Of a stretch of DNA of 64,000 nt, positions 35,867 through 48,600 are shown one piece after another (positions within the stretch are counted from its first letter, which is position 1; the number at the start of each line of letters is the position of its first letter). Both the position numbers and the translations under genes were made by a program. The notes under the pieces are model-generated. The model was given only the letters and a program-made list of their open reading frames with translations, had not been told where the DNA came from and ran no database searches. The DNA is taken from contig JAJTTP010000023.1 in the NCBI GenBank assembly GCA_023313575.1, positions 434,001 through 498,000 of the forward strand, in the 5' to 3' direction. Source of the DNA: Eutypella sp. D-1. Its lineage: Eukaryota; Ascomycota; Sordariomycetes; Xylariales; Diatrypaceae.

Positions 35867-36486
35867 GATATTACATCTCGGGGTATAAGCGACCACGATC
35901 CGCAAGCAGAGAGGTTTTATAAGATGGCGAGAATGGCTTAGAAACGAGTAGGAACTAAGGAAGAGAATGACCATCAACACTAAATGGTTTCAGTTCTAGA
36001 CACTAGAGAATAGGGTAGACAGGAGCTAACCTAGGTGAATTCATTGCCCTTGGATGGGCCTGGTTCTCTCGACAGGTACCAGTAGCAGTAGTACAACTTT
36101 ACAAAACCCTTCTACTAAACTCCCTCTAGTAATGAATTACCCAGCTCTACTGCGTTGCTCTACCCTCTGCTCGTGACTAGGTATATATGACTTCCGTCGC
36201 TCCCCTAGTTGCACCGCGACAAGGAGTTATGGCCAGGCGTATAACCCAAACGGCGTGGCAGGATGGCGGATATTCGGATCTAATGATGCCCAGAAGGAAT
36301 TTAGTCAATCTAAAGTGAGCTTGACACATAGAAATGGAGACCAGATTTAATATATTCTTGATTTTATGAAGTCACTACCGAAGCAGCCTTTATACCACCC
36401 ACGATATTGTCTCCCAAAGGTAGTTCACAATTTATCCAAATTTTATAGCCCCGACGCCAGAAAGAGAACACCGCAGATTTATCTAC
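35867..36486. other. Intergenic between convergent genes
   Basis: Terminator regions of the secreted protein gene (plus) and the phosphate symporter gene (minus). No open frame or motif of note. Confidence 0.5.
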
Positions 36487-38424
36487 TTAGACAAAATGGG
36501 GGGCATTAAGGACGAGGCCCATGAGAACACCACCCAGGGTACCAGCGATAGGAATCGTCATGATCCACGCCAAGAGCAGCAGGCCCACTCGCTGGAAGTT
36601 GACGGCCTTGAAGCTGCCATTGCAGAGTCCAACACCAACAGTAGCACCGGTGATGCACATCGAAGTCGAGACAGGCAGCGAGAACTGCGAGAACATGAGC
36701 ACGGTGATGGCAGCGCCCATCTCCATTGAGCAGCCTCTGCTCGGGGAGTGATACGTGAGCTTGTTACCCATGACTGGAGAAGGTTAGCCATTCTAGTTGC
36801 TAAACGAGAAGTCATTGAAGTCTCATGGTGAGAATATACTTACCCTTCATGATGTTGTAGCCGTAGGTGATGAGACCGACGGAGATGGTGGCGGACAACA
36901 CGGCAAGCTGCCACACCTCAACGGGTGACTTGGAGGCCTGTGCACTGCCGGTGGACCACGCGCCATAGATAACGGCCCAGGGCCCGACGGAGTTTCCAAT
37001 ATCGTTGGCACCGTGCGCAAAGGAAGCGGTGCAGGCAGTGATAACCTGGATGAACGAGAATGTATGCTCAACCTCATTAGGGTACTTCTTAGCGTGACCG
37101 TACACACTCAGCATACGCTCGCCCTCAGGTGTACCGGCGATGCCCGTCTGTGCCGCGTGGATGTCGTAGTGCAGACCGTAAAGCGCGCCGGCAACAATCA
37201 TGGCGGGGATTCGTCTCGCCATGATCTTGATGTTGTGCAACTCGTAGATCTCTCCAGGACCCATAGGATTGCTATGGAGGGTGCGCATCGCCCAGCCGAG
37301 AGGGCCTCTCTTCTTGCGGAGCTTGGCGTGGAAACGCTCCTGTCCTTCGGCTACGAGCTGCTTGTAGTCAAGTTGCTTAGCCTCGATCGCGGTAAGCCGT
37401 CTCTCCTTCTCTTCCGGGGATAGCGTCTGGTGTACACCGTTGCTATCTCCTTCATTGTCAGACTTAGAAGAGTCAACTTCCGGGACATCATCCTCCTGGA
37501 TTACGGCGTAGTTGGGAACATTGGCAACGACTTGGTCCGCGTCGGGAGGGGGCGGTCGGCTGAATAGCAGAGGGCCAAGGACGAACATGTACCACTTAAC
37601 AGAGTAATCCTTCTTGATGACTCTAGCGTGGAGGAACGGGACGAAGAAAATAGCGGACAGAACCGAGACACCGACACCCGTGCCCAGAGTGACGGCCGCG
37701 ATATACCAGCCAGGCTTCTTGTTCAGACCGAGTCTCGGAGAGCCCTTATAAACGACAGAGAGGGTGCAGATAGTGGCAGCGATGAGGAAGAAAAAGGGGG
37801 CGGTCCACACTGCCCAGGGAACGGGGTTTTTGCGGATGTGGACGATGAACTTGATCAGCAAGAAAATTATAGCACCGAAACAAGCGGATATGGCCGGAGC
37901 CATGCCAAGACCTGCAAAGATAGCACCGAGACCCTTGCCGCCGTTCCAACCCCACTGAACTTGAGAGGCACCAACAGTAGCAACACCGACTCCGGCGACG
38001 GCAGAGATCAGGGAGTAAGTCGATGAGACATGAGCCGAGTTCTTGGTACACCACATGACCCATGAGGAGGCCGCAGCCAATGCACATGTGAATGCCAGCA
38101 TCTGAACGCCAGCGTTGTCCTGGAACGCCGAGTTGGGGATGATGCCGTTCTTTATCGTCTCTGCCGTCCGCGAACCGACGAGGATTGCTCCTAACATCTC
38201 GAATATCGTCCCGAGAATCATGGCTTGTCGGTAGGTAATGGATCTTGATGAGACACTCGTCGCCCAGGCGTTCGCCACATCGTCTGAAATGGCAATGGTC
38301 AGCATCGGCATATATTATTCGAAGAAATCGTAGACAACTCACTTGCTCCATTGTTGTACGCGTCGAGCAGGGCAAACAAGGTGCCAATCGCGAAGACATA
38401 ATTATACTCGTAGAGTTTCGACAT
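36487..38424 (-). CDS. pho-4: Na+/phosphate symporter, PiT family (PHO-4 / Pho89 type)
   Basis: Exons 38424-38343, 38283-36844 and 36773-36487, phases consistent, 602 residues. It imports inorganic phosphate with sodium across the plasma membrane, the high-affinity system of Neurospora PHO-4 and yeast Pho89. The two family signatures are both intact. GANDVANAWATSVSSRS (residues 26-42) is created exactly by the first splice junction. GANDIGNSVGPWAVIYG lies near residue 452. About ten hydrophobic segments surround a large hydrophilic central loop (about residues 265-385, with acidic and basic stretches), as in fungal members. The last exon supplies the C-terminal signature region (VSTSMCITGATVGVGLCNG). 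In fungi such genes are induced by phosphate starvation; no motif was verified here. Confidence 0.93.
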
Positions 38425-41227
38425 CTTGGTTGTTTGACTTGGCCAAGAAGAAGCTCAAATCAGTGACTGCGGAGCCCTTTGATGACAGGAACTGTCGATA
38501 AGTAAATGTCTGTGTGGGATCTCCAGAGGGGAGGCCTAAAAAGGGCAGAAAAAGCAGTTGTTCCTTTTATATATAAATCCTAATTGGGGACACAGCTATT
38601 GAGTTCGAACTCTATTTCACATACTCCCAACGTGCCGTACCACCCCTTCCAAACCTAGAGGCCCCGCCTTCATTGTGAGCAGTATACACGCCCATCTTGG
38701 CATTTTGTTCACCGAAACCAGGTTGAGTCGTCGGCCAGAACTCCAAGACTTGCCCCGGCCGCCTTCAAAATGCTTCATTCAAGACAAGCCCGTTCAAGCA
38801 ACATTGGCGTAGCTTGGCGGTCTTGGTTCAGGGACCGTGGGGATTTAGTATCATCGACGTCAAAGTGAGGCTCTTGGCGGGTCTTGGCCATTGTACTGAT
38901 CCCCCTATAAAATAATCAGGAACACCCACGTGTTGACAGGCCTGTGGATACCCCTGTGGATTGCAAGTTAGTTTCAGAGCTATTTAAGTGGTTTTCCAGT
39001 GTTGCACATGCCATCTCCGGGGTGTCCTTCGTAGATCCGGAGGCGAGTGTTAACAAGGCCCACTGAATAGAGTGTGTTGGTGCTTTCTTTAAACGGTGGC
39101 CGGAGCTAATTGAGAAGGTATAGTAGGCCTATAGTACGGGGCCGAAAATCACCCACCCTAGTGCGCTCGGTGACTGCTTAGTGGATTTAGCGCCCGGATT
39201 TCTATATGTAATGATCGCGTGCCAAGGATCGAAACTTCGTCGACGCGTGTTCTCGGTTGTTCAAAGTCGATGCGATAAACATAGTTCAACATTCCGTTCA
39301 TCTTGGCGACGGTGTCTTTTCGGTAGTTATACCTATCACGAAAGGCGTCTTCGGAGACGAGGCATATATAACCATGCCATAAAGACTCCTCACAAGAAGT
39401 CTACGCCAGTAGGCGAAGGGTTCATCGGCACGTGCCCTCTCTATCGTGTCGGTCTCCAGCATAAGAAAGAATTTCTAGACCACACCCTAAATATATATTC
39501 GACTTGCTGGTGCATGACCCATTCAGCTGGGTCTCGCACAAATCGTGTTGGAAACCTTGGATGGAGCGGTCCAGCCCGCCGGATTGTCCGATAACGATAT
39601 ACGAATCTGCCAAGGCTGGTCCCCGAATCATGTCAGAGACATTTCCTGCCATGATTGGTGCGCCTTAGATAGGGCGTGCAGTCGTCGCCTTGCCTCTTCT
39701 CTGCAGGACGAGGTGATACTGACTGGTGAATCTTGGCGACGCAGCGAAACACCATGCGGTAGGGAATACAGATATGGCGTGAAATAGAAATGCATAACGG
39801 TAGAACGGGGAGAAGTCCTGGTTGGACTGGAACCGACCCCCTGCTTATGCCGACGGCAGTGGGGGCCACACCATTCTTACTTAACCAGTCAAATCGGTCT
39901 GATAATATAACACGCATAATAATGTTATGCATATGAAGTGAAGCAGAATTTCCACGGCCTGGCGGCCTACACCAGTAAGGCTTGTAGAGGATTTGTGCCA
40001 TTTGTGCAAGCCACAATTTAAGCCCGGGTGAAGGGGGGCTGCCTGGCAAGGCACTTTGCACGAGCCAAAGACTCATATTCACTTATTAAGCATAAATAAT
40101 GCTGACCTGAATATTTTAACTTTGTACCAGTCAACGGACGAAGTACTCCTTACATCCACGAAATAAACGCGATCCCTACGATTTCAACACGTGCCGTCGA
40201 AAAGCCCGTCATCCATCTATCCACAAGTTCCTCTACAAAATAGACTGATGTTTCTTTTTGACGCCCGCATATTGTGCGTTGGATAATTACTAAAAATTAG
40301 CATGTTCTCCAGTGCCTTGAGGGTTATGTCATTAAGTGCTATACGCCCGAAAGAATCGACCCTGGGGAAAAGTGAATGACAGGATTGTATCAATTGGCAG
40401 TCTCGGCCGGTGAACAATAACCACTACATGGCCGCATTCAAAATGCACTTTGAATAACCGACGTGAGAAATTGTGGAAACAGTTGGAGCGAAGCCATCAC
40501 CACTAGGTCTTGATTTTATATAACACAAGATATAGAAGGGATAATCATTTGGATTGTTCGCTGGCTAGCTAAGATAAAGACCATCGAGATGGGATTCGAT
40601 CCCATACTCTTTATATAGAAAGGAGGCCATCACTAAGAGGGATGGACGACAAGAAGGGCTGGACGACGCTATCGCCACGATAACAACAGTTTGCGGCATT
40701 TAATTCATATTCAAGGTCGAGTTCATGCAACATCCCTGCGCAGCCTTGCAAAGTCGCCCTCTAACCTGAGGCAAAATGCCCTTCTTCAAACCATTAGAGG
40801 AATAAGAAGGCTGCTGCAACCCATTTGTATGCAGCCTCGTCGCCTTAGGCTTTGGGCTTCGAATCTAGCCATAGCTTCCACCGGCTAGACGGGCGCTCTG
40901 CGAGGTCGGTTCTGTTTCCGACATGCGGGTTTCCAGGACTTCATCGAATCAAATTGCAGCAACGGCACTTCCGTGCTGCAAACGCACCCAACTACTTAAC
41001 AAGAATGCGAACCAGGCAAACACATGTGCGTCATAATCCGCCCATGGAAACAGATGGTAAATATCGTAAATGTGAGAGCCTTTTCTGGCTTCAGGTGGCC
41101 GAAAATCTCCCCCTTCTCCCAACTGGAATATCCGATGATGAATCGTTAAATCACCGCTGTAGGTCTAAAATTCACAGTTAACTACAACTTTTCTCTTTCT
41201 TCCTTGTCGCTATCATCCCCATAAGCC
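38425..41227. other. Intergenic, 2.8 kb
   Basis: Separates the divergent symporter and HET genes. Frames at 39181-39787 and 40691-41181 have no recognisable content and no consistent splice structure. A T-arm-like hairpin at about 40589-40605 (ATGGG...CCCAT around ATTCGAT) was considered for a tRNA and rejected. Composition is ordinary. No gene seen. Confidence 0.45.
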
Positions 41228-43204
41228 ATGGAAAGCTTCGAAGGTGTCTCACCACATCATCCAATTACCAACGAGTCCGAAATCCGCGTCATTATCCTCC
41301 ACCCGGGAAAGTTTGGCGATCCTGTCAGGTGTGAGCTAGAACATGTCCAGCTCGTCCCTGGTGAGGACTTTGAAGCGGTTTCATACACATGGGGAACCTC
41401 GCCAATTAGAATACCTATCACTTTGAACGGCCAAGTGTATCCCGTGACGACGAACCTATTCACCGGATTGCAGTATCTGAGACAATCAGACTCGCCGAGA
41501 CGACTCTGGATAGACAGCTTGTGCATTAATCAATCAGATAAAGCTGAGAGAAGTCAGGAGGTTCAAAAGATGAGGGATATCTACAGGTTCGCAAGCGATG
41601 TTATCGTGTGGATTGGCGATTACGCCCCATTCACCCGGGCAGATGTAAAAGCACTATTCAAGTATATCAGAACTCTTTGGTCCTCAAAGGGACCTGAAGG
41701 TCTTGATAAAACCATTCGCCTCTATGGCTACGACCATCTCTGGAAGAATCAGGCCCGCCTTTGCGATTTCATCAAGTCAAGAGGTTGGTTCGAGAGAATG
41801 TGGATCATTCAAGAGGTTTCTGTCCGGCCAGACATTGAGTACGATGATCCCGAAAATGCACCCAAGTTTCATTGTGGCAGCTTGCAAATATCTTCTGCGT
41901 ACCTCAGAGAAGCTGTCCTATGGTGGCTATTCTTCAAAAAGCGAGACACTCAGCTTCCCCTCCCTGTTGTCCCAGTCAGTGTACTGAGACTGTACACAAT
42001 ATGGTTTGTGCACCACGATATTGCAACTACGGAGCAGGAAAAGAAAGATCCTTTGGGGGCAGTTTTATCTTGGATATTGGGAACTGTGGCTGGAAAGTTC
42101 TTCGCTACAGATCCACGAGATATCATGTATGCATTATTAGGCTTGCTGCCGACACCACTGCCTTCGACGCTAGTGCCAGACTATTACAAGTCCCCTGCTC
42201 AGGTCCTTACTGAATACGCGACCTACATTCTTGACACTGAAGGACTCATAGACATTATTCAGTATACATCAGGACTCACCAAGGGCCTGCCATCGTGGGT
42301 CCCTGATTGGAAATGCGCCTCGCCTCACGGGATGAAGAGGACAGAAAGACGTCAATCGGCTACCCACATACGAGTTGTGGGAAATGGTAAAGGTTTGGAG
42401 GTGGATCTACTTAAATTTACCGAAGTCAAGCAATGTGGACCTGTGTTTTGGTCCAAGAGAGAAACTCCGATGGACTCAAATGTCTCCGTCAAACTCCACT
42501 TCCAGCAAAGCAAGAGTATTCCCATTCCACAGCAGATCAGACATGGTACCAACAACCATCAGTCAAGGGGTTCAATGAGAGAAACTTCGATAGAGCTCTT
42601 TGCATCACTCGACCTCCATTTCCAACTAATTCAGGACATGTTCATGCCCAAGCAGAATGACCCTAAGACCACTTTAGAATTCAGAAAAAGATTGTACGAA
42701 TTATTGATTCGTTTCGATATCCATGTGCGGCAACTACGTGACATGAACTGGCACTGGAATGCATCTCGGAAAGGACTATACTTTCTGCCCTGGTACGATG
42801 AACGCCCTTTCTGGAACTACGAGTATTTCAGTGGCAGGTCCGAGTCAGCAACATACCTGGAAGCATTCTACACGGAAGAGATATGGCGCAGCGCCATGGA
42901 AACCTTTGAGAATAAATACATGTTTTCCTGCTTGGATGGATCGATGGGAATTGTTGCCCAATCTTTCGTGCCACCGATGGAAGGGGACATCGTCTGTTCA
43001 TTCAAAGGGTCATGTGGAGAATTCATTGTACGCCCTTGTTGTGATGGGTATCGGCTCATCGCACGTTGTGAGCGCACTGTGAAGGGTTTCAGTTGCGATA
43101 TTGAAAACACAGACCTTCGAACGTGGTCCTTTGGAAGTCATACTTTGCGTATATTCAAGCCACTATGGAAAACCAAGCCGATTGAGCGGATAGTCCTCTG
43201 GTAA
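41228..43204 (+). CDS. HET-domain protein (heterokaryon incompatibility family)
   Basis: One uninterrupted exon of 658 residues from ATG 41228. The HET domain occupies about residues 48-200 with all three landmarks: VSYTWG (51-56), RLWIDSLCINQ (92-102) with the DIYRFASDVIVWIG block, and WIIQEV (192-197). The C-terminal part has the usual GDIVCSFKGSCGEFIVRP segment of this family near residues 590-610. HET domains drive cell death when fungi of unlike genotype fuse. No partner domain (WD40, NACHT, ankyrin) is fused here, so this is the stand-alone class, which is numerous in Pezizomycotina. Codon use and composition match the neighbours and the frame is intact. Confidence 0.92.
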   Translation: MESFEGVSPHHPITNESEIRVIILHPGKFGDPVRCELEHVQLVPGEDFEAVSYTWGTSPIRIPITLNGQVYPVTTNLFTGLQYLRQSDSPRRLWIDSLCINQSDKAERSQEVQKMRDIYRFASDVIVWIGDYAPFTRADVKALFKYIRTLWSSKGPEGLDKTIRLYGYDHLWKNQARLCDFIKSRGWFERMWIIQEVSVRPDIEYDDPENAPKFHCGSLQISSAYLREAVLWWLFFKKRDTQLPLPVVPVSVLRLYTIWFVHHDIATTEQEKKDPLGAVLSWILGTVAGKFFATDPRDIMYALLGLLPTPLPSTLVPDYYKSPAQVLTEYATYILDTEGLIDIIQYTSGLTKGLPSWVPDWKCASPHGMKRTERRQSATHIRVVGNGKGLEVDLLKFTEVKQCGPVFWSKRETPMDSNVSVKLHFQQSKSIPIPQQIRHGTNNHQSRGSMRETSIELFASLDLHFQLIQDMFMPKQNDPKTTLEFRKRLYELLIRFDIHVRQLRDMNWHWNASRKGLYFLPWYDERPFWNYEYFSGRSESATYLEAFYTEEIWRSAMETFENKYMFSCLDGSMGIVAQSFVPPMEGDIVCSFKGSCGEFIVRPCCDGYRLIARCERTVKGFSCDIENTDLRTWSFGSHTLRIFKPLWKTKPIERIVLW

Positions 43205-44721
43205 GCCAAGATTGGTCCTGTATTGGGTTATCCTCAGAACGAATATAGCTGCAAGCATCGCGGTGCCTAATTAGAAATTGGTGAAGACCAATACGTAATC
43301 ACAACGCTTCGGAATGATCCCGATGTTCCACGGCTATATTATGGAAGATGGCCGACTCAGAAACTGTTTGCTTAACGTAATCATCGGGTTTAGGATGTTA
43401 TAGTAGAGAAGGGATAGAGAGAGCAAATAAGGACACAAAAAAAAGGAAGTAATTTTGTACATTGTTCATTAAGCATAAAGGTCTCTGCATTATATGAAAC
43501 TATTATATAGAGCTTGAACGTCGGCGTTGGATAGATGATGTATAATAATGCGGGGCCGGACACAGCTCGCGTTAAGCCAGCTGAGCATGTAGGTAGGCAA
43601 GGCACTTATCCGCACCACCCCATGCCAATACACACTAGCAATATACATTCAGAGATATTTTGGTGAGTAGCAAGGACTTAGTAGTGTCTAGTATAAAAGT
43701 GCAAACAGCAGTGATATTGTCTAATTCTTCTTCTGCCATCTCATTCTAGTTCTCAACCGGTAGCTGCGTACCGCGTTAGCGACTACATCATGACCATGAC
43801 TAATTCCCCCACTATACTACTACAGCCGATTTCATGATTATTTACCTCTTTGTCTTTATCCTCAGGCAAAGCTGAATGAAGCAAAATATTGCTGAGATAG
43901 GATGGTCCTGTCACGACCAAAGGTCAGGGGGTGGCGTCAGTCAGACTTTCAGCCACATAACCAGCCACACTACACGGCCCCTTACCTGCCGTCAGTTCGT
44001 TGAGACAAGCTCCTATTGAGTAACCCATCTACTATTCTTCTCGCACGGCGAGTAGTAATTATATATTAATGTTCACTCAGACCTAATCACCCGGTCTTCC
44101 CCACGTCATCGTCGGGGCCCGCGGGCCTCCGAATATTTTGAAAATGGATGTCTCACAGCACAGCAGATGTAAGTTTATCGTGATAATACGTCACACTGTA
44201 CAACATCCGTCGGCTTTAATTCTCTATTGGAGCCCGTTTAGAAGCAGTAAGCATTTGGTGCACCTCGTGGTGTGTTTTCTATCCAAGTTAACCATCTAGG
44301 TGGATAAGCTACCGAGTACATGAGACCCAATTAGACCATCAACTTATGGGTCGAATTAAGGAGGGGATGGAACAGTCTGATACTATATAAAATGAATCAG
44401 TTTATAACGCCTTTCCGATGAACTGCGAAACCCCAAGCCAATGTGTAGACCCCTGTTTTAAAGTATTACCGCCATCCAGTCCCGTAATGACCCAGAGCCC
44501 CTTTCGCTTGCCTGATCCCTTGAAGGAGATGTCTTATGACCGCCGGCACGCCGAAGAAAAGTTTGAAGAAACCATTAATGGATTATAAACCCAAGCACGG
44601 AGGACATAGTCATTCTAGGGTGTGTAAACGCCGATGCTGAGATAGTATGTGTATCGGGTGTGGCGTAGGTGACACAATACATGGTCTATGCCCCGGATTA
44701 TCTCTCCAGGTGATTGAAGTT
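43205..44721. other. Intergenic, 1.5 kb
   Basis: Downstream of the HET gene. One 71-codon minus-strand frame at 43390-43605 without recognisable content. Several short AT-rich stretches, no gene seen. Confidence 0.5.
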
Positions 44722-45382
44722 CTACTGGGAAGACTTCGTTTCAAACTTCCCATCGAAATTCTCTCGTTGCTCAGGATCTTCCTCCTGTGGACCGTCTTTC
44801 TTCTCGGGGTCGTCCTTCTTCTCGGGATCATCCTTCTTGGGATCATCCGGATTGTTGTTAAAGGTCGATGATCCCAGTTTGATGCCATCCTTGTATATAC
44901 GTCTGCAGTCATGAAGCCCGGCAGACCTGGTCTTTGGACGAGCTCCAAACAGGTCTGACCCCAGGACATAGAGCATGGTGGCTTGGGTAGATAGCTTAGG
45001 CTGGGGTCCCTTGAGAATAGGCTGGTTGACAGGATAACCATAAAGATGACTAAGAATATAGAGGATTGTGGTGGTATGATTAAAGGCATCGGATGCCTCA
45101 AGTGTGCCGTTCCATACTCCATTATCAACGACTTACAGCGATCAAAGAGATATTAAGTAGTCTCTTCGGTCCTAGGTACATCACTATTCTTGCCAACTCA
45201 CGAGCAAACATGAACCTGGCCTCGCTTTTCTGCGAGTGCCAGGTCTCGAAAGTGTCGGTGCCATATTGACACCATGAGCACCCTTTGCCATACACCAACT
45301 GAGTGTTTGCTAACATGAACTCACGCATCTTGTCGTACGGGCGCCCAAAAAGGCGCATATCACTTCCAGGTAGGACGGACAT
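44722..45382 (-). CDS. Uncertain two-exon gene with charged repeat tail
   Basis: Exons 45382-45137 and 45096-44722 read in one phase across a 40-nt intron (GTAAGT...TGAG), giving 206 residues. The joined sequence is protein-like at the junction (NISLIA then ASDAFNHTTTILYILSHLYG). The C-terminus carries a short tandem repeat of D-D-P-[EK]-K-K units, then a polar tail. No family is recognised. The intron is very short and lacks a clear branch site, so this may instead be part of a decaying gene. A frame upstream at 45605-45411 (HHPGPGREFANMHLKYTHPY) looks like a further exon, but its join needs a shift near an A5 run. I regard gene versus relic as open. Confidence 0.35.
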
Positions 45383-45410
45383 ATAGCCCGGTCATACAAG
45401 CTTGAGGGTT

Positions 45411-45605
45411 CTAATAGGTCCTCGTAACAGAGGGGCACCTTTTTCCAGCTAGGGCGCCCTTGTCGTAAGGGTGAGTGTACTTGAGGTGCATGTTAGCAAA
45501 CTCTCTACCTGGTCCGGGATGGTGGCTGTTGGTCATGGTACAGGGGACAGGACAAAGTGCAAAATCAGCTAACTGGACCCTCCCGGGATATATTAGGTTC
45601 ATCAT
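45411..45605 (-). pseudogene. Possible upstream exon or frame-broken relic
   Basis: A 64-codon frame starting with ATG. Its central part reads like real protein, but no good donor connects it with 45382. After the A5 run another frame (VPLCYEDLLEPSSLYDRAIC) continues for about 20 codons and then overlaps the start of the next exon in a third phase. This pattern suggests frameshift decay. Confidence 0.25.
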
Positions 45606-48600
45606 CGTGTGGACTGCCGGCCGTTGAATCTACAGGGGCAGTGACATATGGCAAGTTAAAGTATTTAGCAAACTACAATCCCAGATGGCCTCAGTCAAAT
45701 CATCTCAAGATATACCAACTTACATGGAATTGAGTAACCCTACTTAGCTGCAGTCGGCTTTCTTTAGCGCTATATGTAGACCACTGTCTTGGCAGTGGCT
45801 TACTGAACCTGGATGTTACTGCTCATTTGATTGGCTTACAGCAGGGCTCTGATAACTATCTAGCCAACAGGATGAGGTCCAGGTGACTACACTCACTTAG
45901 AGCATGTAGGAAAAGAGCTTTTGTAAGGAATGACATACCAGCTTGATCGGTGTGCTGACAGAATCCGAGGGACGGAGCGACCCTTCGCTTGCAAGGGAAG
46001 GGGATACACAAGTACACCTAGCGGCCTGAGCTTGGTATTGGATGACCAGAACCTCACCATCCTGGTTGATGGGAAGGGGTTGTTCTACTTGCGTTGATCT
46101 AATCATTCGAGGTCGAGGCCACGGCGTTAACAACGCATAGATGTTGTACTCCTACCTCCCTGAGTTGGTGGATTTTTTCGTATCATGTTTGCTCCAGAAA
46201 CCTCAAATTCATCAACCAGATATGACACCATTTCAGGGATGTCTCTGTATCATCCATTATGTCTTACGGGTGAGTAGGTTGCAACTCTTGACCATCGTCT
46301 GGAAATGTCGTAGATTGTTTGCTACCATCGTGTTGGACCGCTATGTAAGACTCCATGTACTGCTATGTATCTTCAGGTAGATGTAGAGCACGTTCTCAAC
46401 GATGAGCTCCCTATAATGATACGGAGAGCGGCCGAAATATGGACATAGATCTCACACAGGTCTTGCATTTTTTTGGATATCAGTTCAGTTGAAACCTCGT
46501 AGTAGGTTTAGCGACTTGTACCTGGCCTGGTGGGGCATATCAGCGATCGTCAGCCTACTGCCGACGATCCCCCACGGGGCACATAATTATAGCGGATCTA
46601 CAGCCTGTAATCACTAACACCATATAATCTGGCATATCACCCACTGCAGGTAATCTGCATAAGGGTAGCATACATCCGATCGACTACCGACGCGATGGAT
46701 ACGGCGTACTTTGAGAGGGGGGGCGAATACCTCCTATGTGTTTATGTTCGCTCAGACAGTGCCTACAGAACTCCGTAGGCTGGGCCCCAGTCCAAAGCCC
46801 TACAGTGATTAACTAACTAGCTGCCAGCCCGACTTGGCAGCAGACCTCCCAATCGCCCAGAATCGAACCTCTGGTACCTACCTAGTAAGGATACATAGAA
46901 ATGGAATCTATATATATAAATGTAGGATGACTTTTGAGCCATTACTCATGTAATAGTATATTATTGTTCTCGAATATGTGTGCGTTCTGTAATCTTCTAG
47001 AATTCTTCTGGAAGGTCACCTTTTTGCCAGCCCGCTCTCCGACTCTGAGTGGATCTACATGATAAAACGCCCACGCGGGCGAGTGGGTGCTGTGCTGGCG
47101 TTGGGTTAATCGGGGGAATTTCATCGGTCGGAGACCCACCAATTGCGTTCCGCTTCAGCCGGATCTTCGGCGTTGACCTGAAAAATCTCGTATAACCCTG
47201 CGTGTCGCAAATGCGCATCTCACCGTATGCATTTCTTATGTCCCGACGTTTGTTAAAAATAGAAGTCTAACTGCGATGGGATGGGATCGACGCCGGCTTC
47301 CCCAGGCCGAGATTGGGACGGTATCTATGTTGGGTTTCAATGCATATCTCTATTCACTCCCCGTGCATATATCTCGCTATCTAACGATCAAGTGCCCAGC
47401 TTGCAACTGCATCTCTATCCCTACTTTTTAAAACATTCCTTATTCCAGTATTCACTATCCTTCATCGCTCTTGCTTCGGTCGGCCTGTAACAGATCTCGT
47501 CGTCGTGGTGCATTCAGAAGGAAAGTTAAGATCAGAGACTCACGAATGGTTAGGGGCTGTTGTAGCTTGTGCTTGTAAGTCGCACACACAGGGAAGCAGG
47601 CGAGGCTACTTTGGTCGCGATGAAGGTACATTGTGTCGCCTTAAGAGAGACCGTATTGCTTTGGTTCGACACCGAATCGGTCGAGTGTACACGACAGTCA
47701 CTAGAGACACATCGACGAATAAATTATTAGCAACTGGCTTTAAGCTGATATGTCCGAGTGCTGTTTGTGAGACCACAAGGAGTAACAGGGGCTGTAAGGC
47801 CAACGTGATGGAGTTGGACAAGTTGGGGTCGTACATGTGGAGCTGGGATCTGGACTGAGAAAATGACATGCTAGAAATGATAGAACAGTCTGTCGGACAC
47901 TCCTCTCCGGCTAGATAGATATGCCAACGGACTATGAATGTATCACAGCGATATCAGGGGACTTCCATGGTTAGAAGGCGGTCAAGGCAGTGTTATGCTT
48001 ATGCCTACACCTACATGCCTAGATAGAAATGCGGCATCTAGTCTTCATATGGTTGGATTCAGCTTCATTCGTGAGCACACGGTGAAACTACCGTTTATGA
48101 TGTCAGATTTTCCGCAGTGCTGCTTGGAGCTCAGAAGGTAAGCCGGAAGGTTGCCGGACTCCATGACAAGGATGCACAGTTTGTCCCTAAAGGCGGACTT
48201 TATCTCCATGGCCAGTATTGCCCCGCTCTTAAAACGACGCCTCGATGTTTAATCGGCCTGATCTAGGAAGCGCCCGGTAGATCCGCGTTGTCGAGTGCAC
48301 GGCAGGTCTGCAGTCGTTAGTCCGGGATGTTCTTTCGGCCTATCTAGAAGTAGATCAGATTTCACCTCATGCAAGGCCTACTCAACAAACATCCTGTAGA
48401 TATTTTCCACGCAACACGAGGGCCTTCATGACAGGGGTCAGGAGCATTCTTTCGTATCACCACACCTTGACTTCCAACATCTGGCCCAAGATGCCGCGTA
48501 GTCCGAAAGTGATCGAGATGGCGACTTTGCAAATCCGAAGACAGTTACTGTTTGCCTCTTGGAGCGGTCAGGCGCCACCGGATGAAATTTTTTTTCGCAC

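Noticed and set aside
40571..40620. T-arm-like hairpin GGGATTCGATCCC suggesting a tRNA on either strand.
   Set aside because: The loop does not fit T54-T55-C56 and no acceptor stem, D-arm or anticodon arm can be built around it.
46100..46500. Possible transposase relic on the minus strand.
   Set aside because: The protein-like pieces change frame every 20-30 codons and could not be aligned by eye to any transposase order; left as unassigned.
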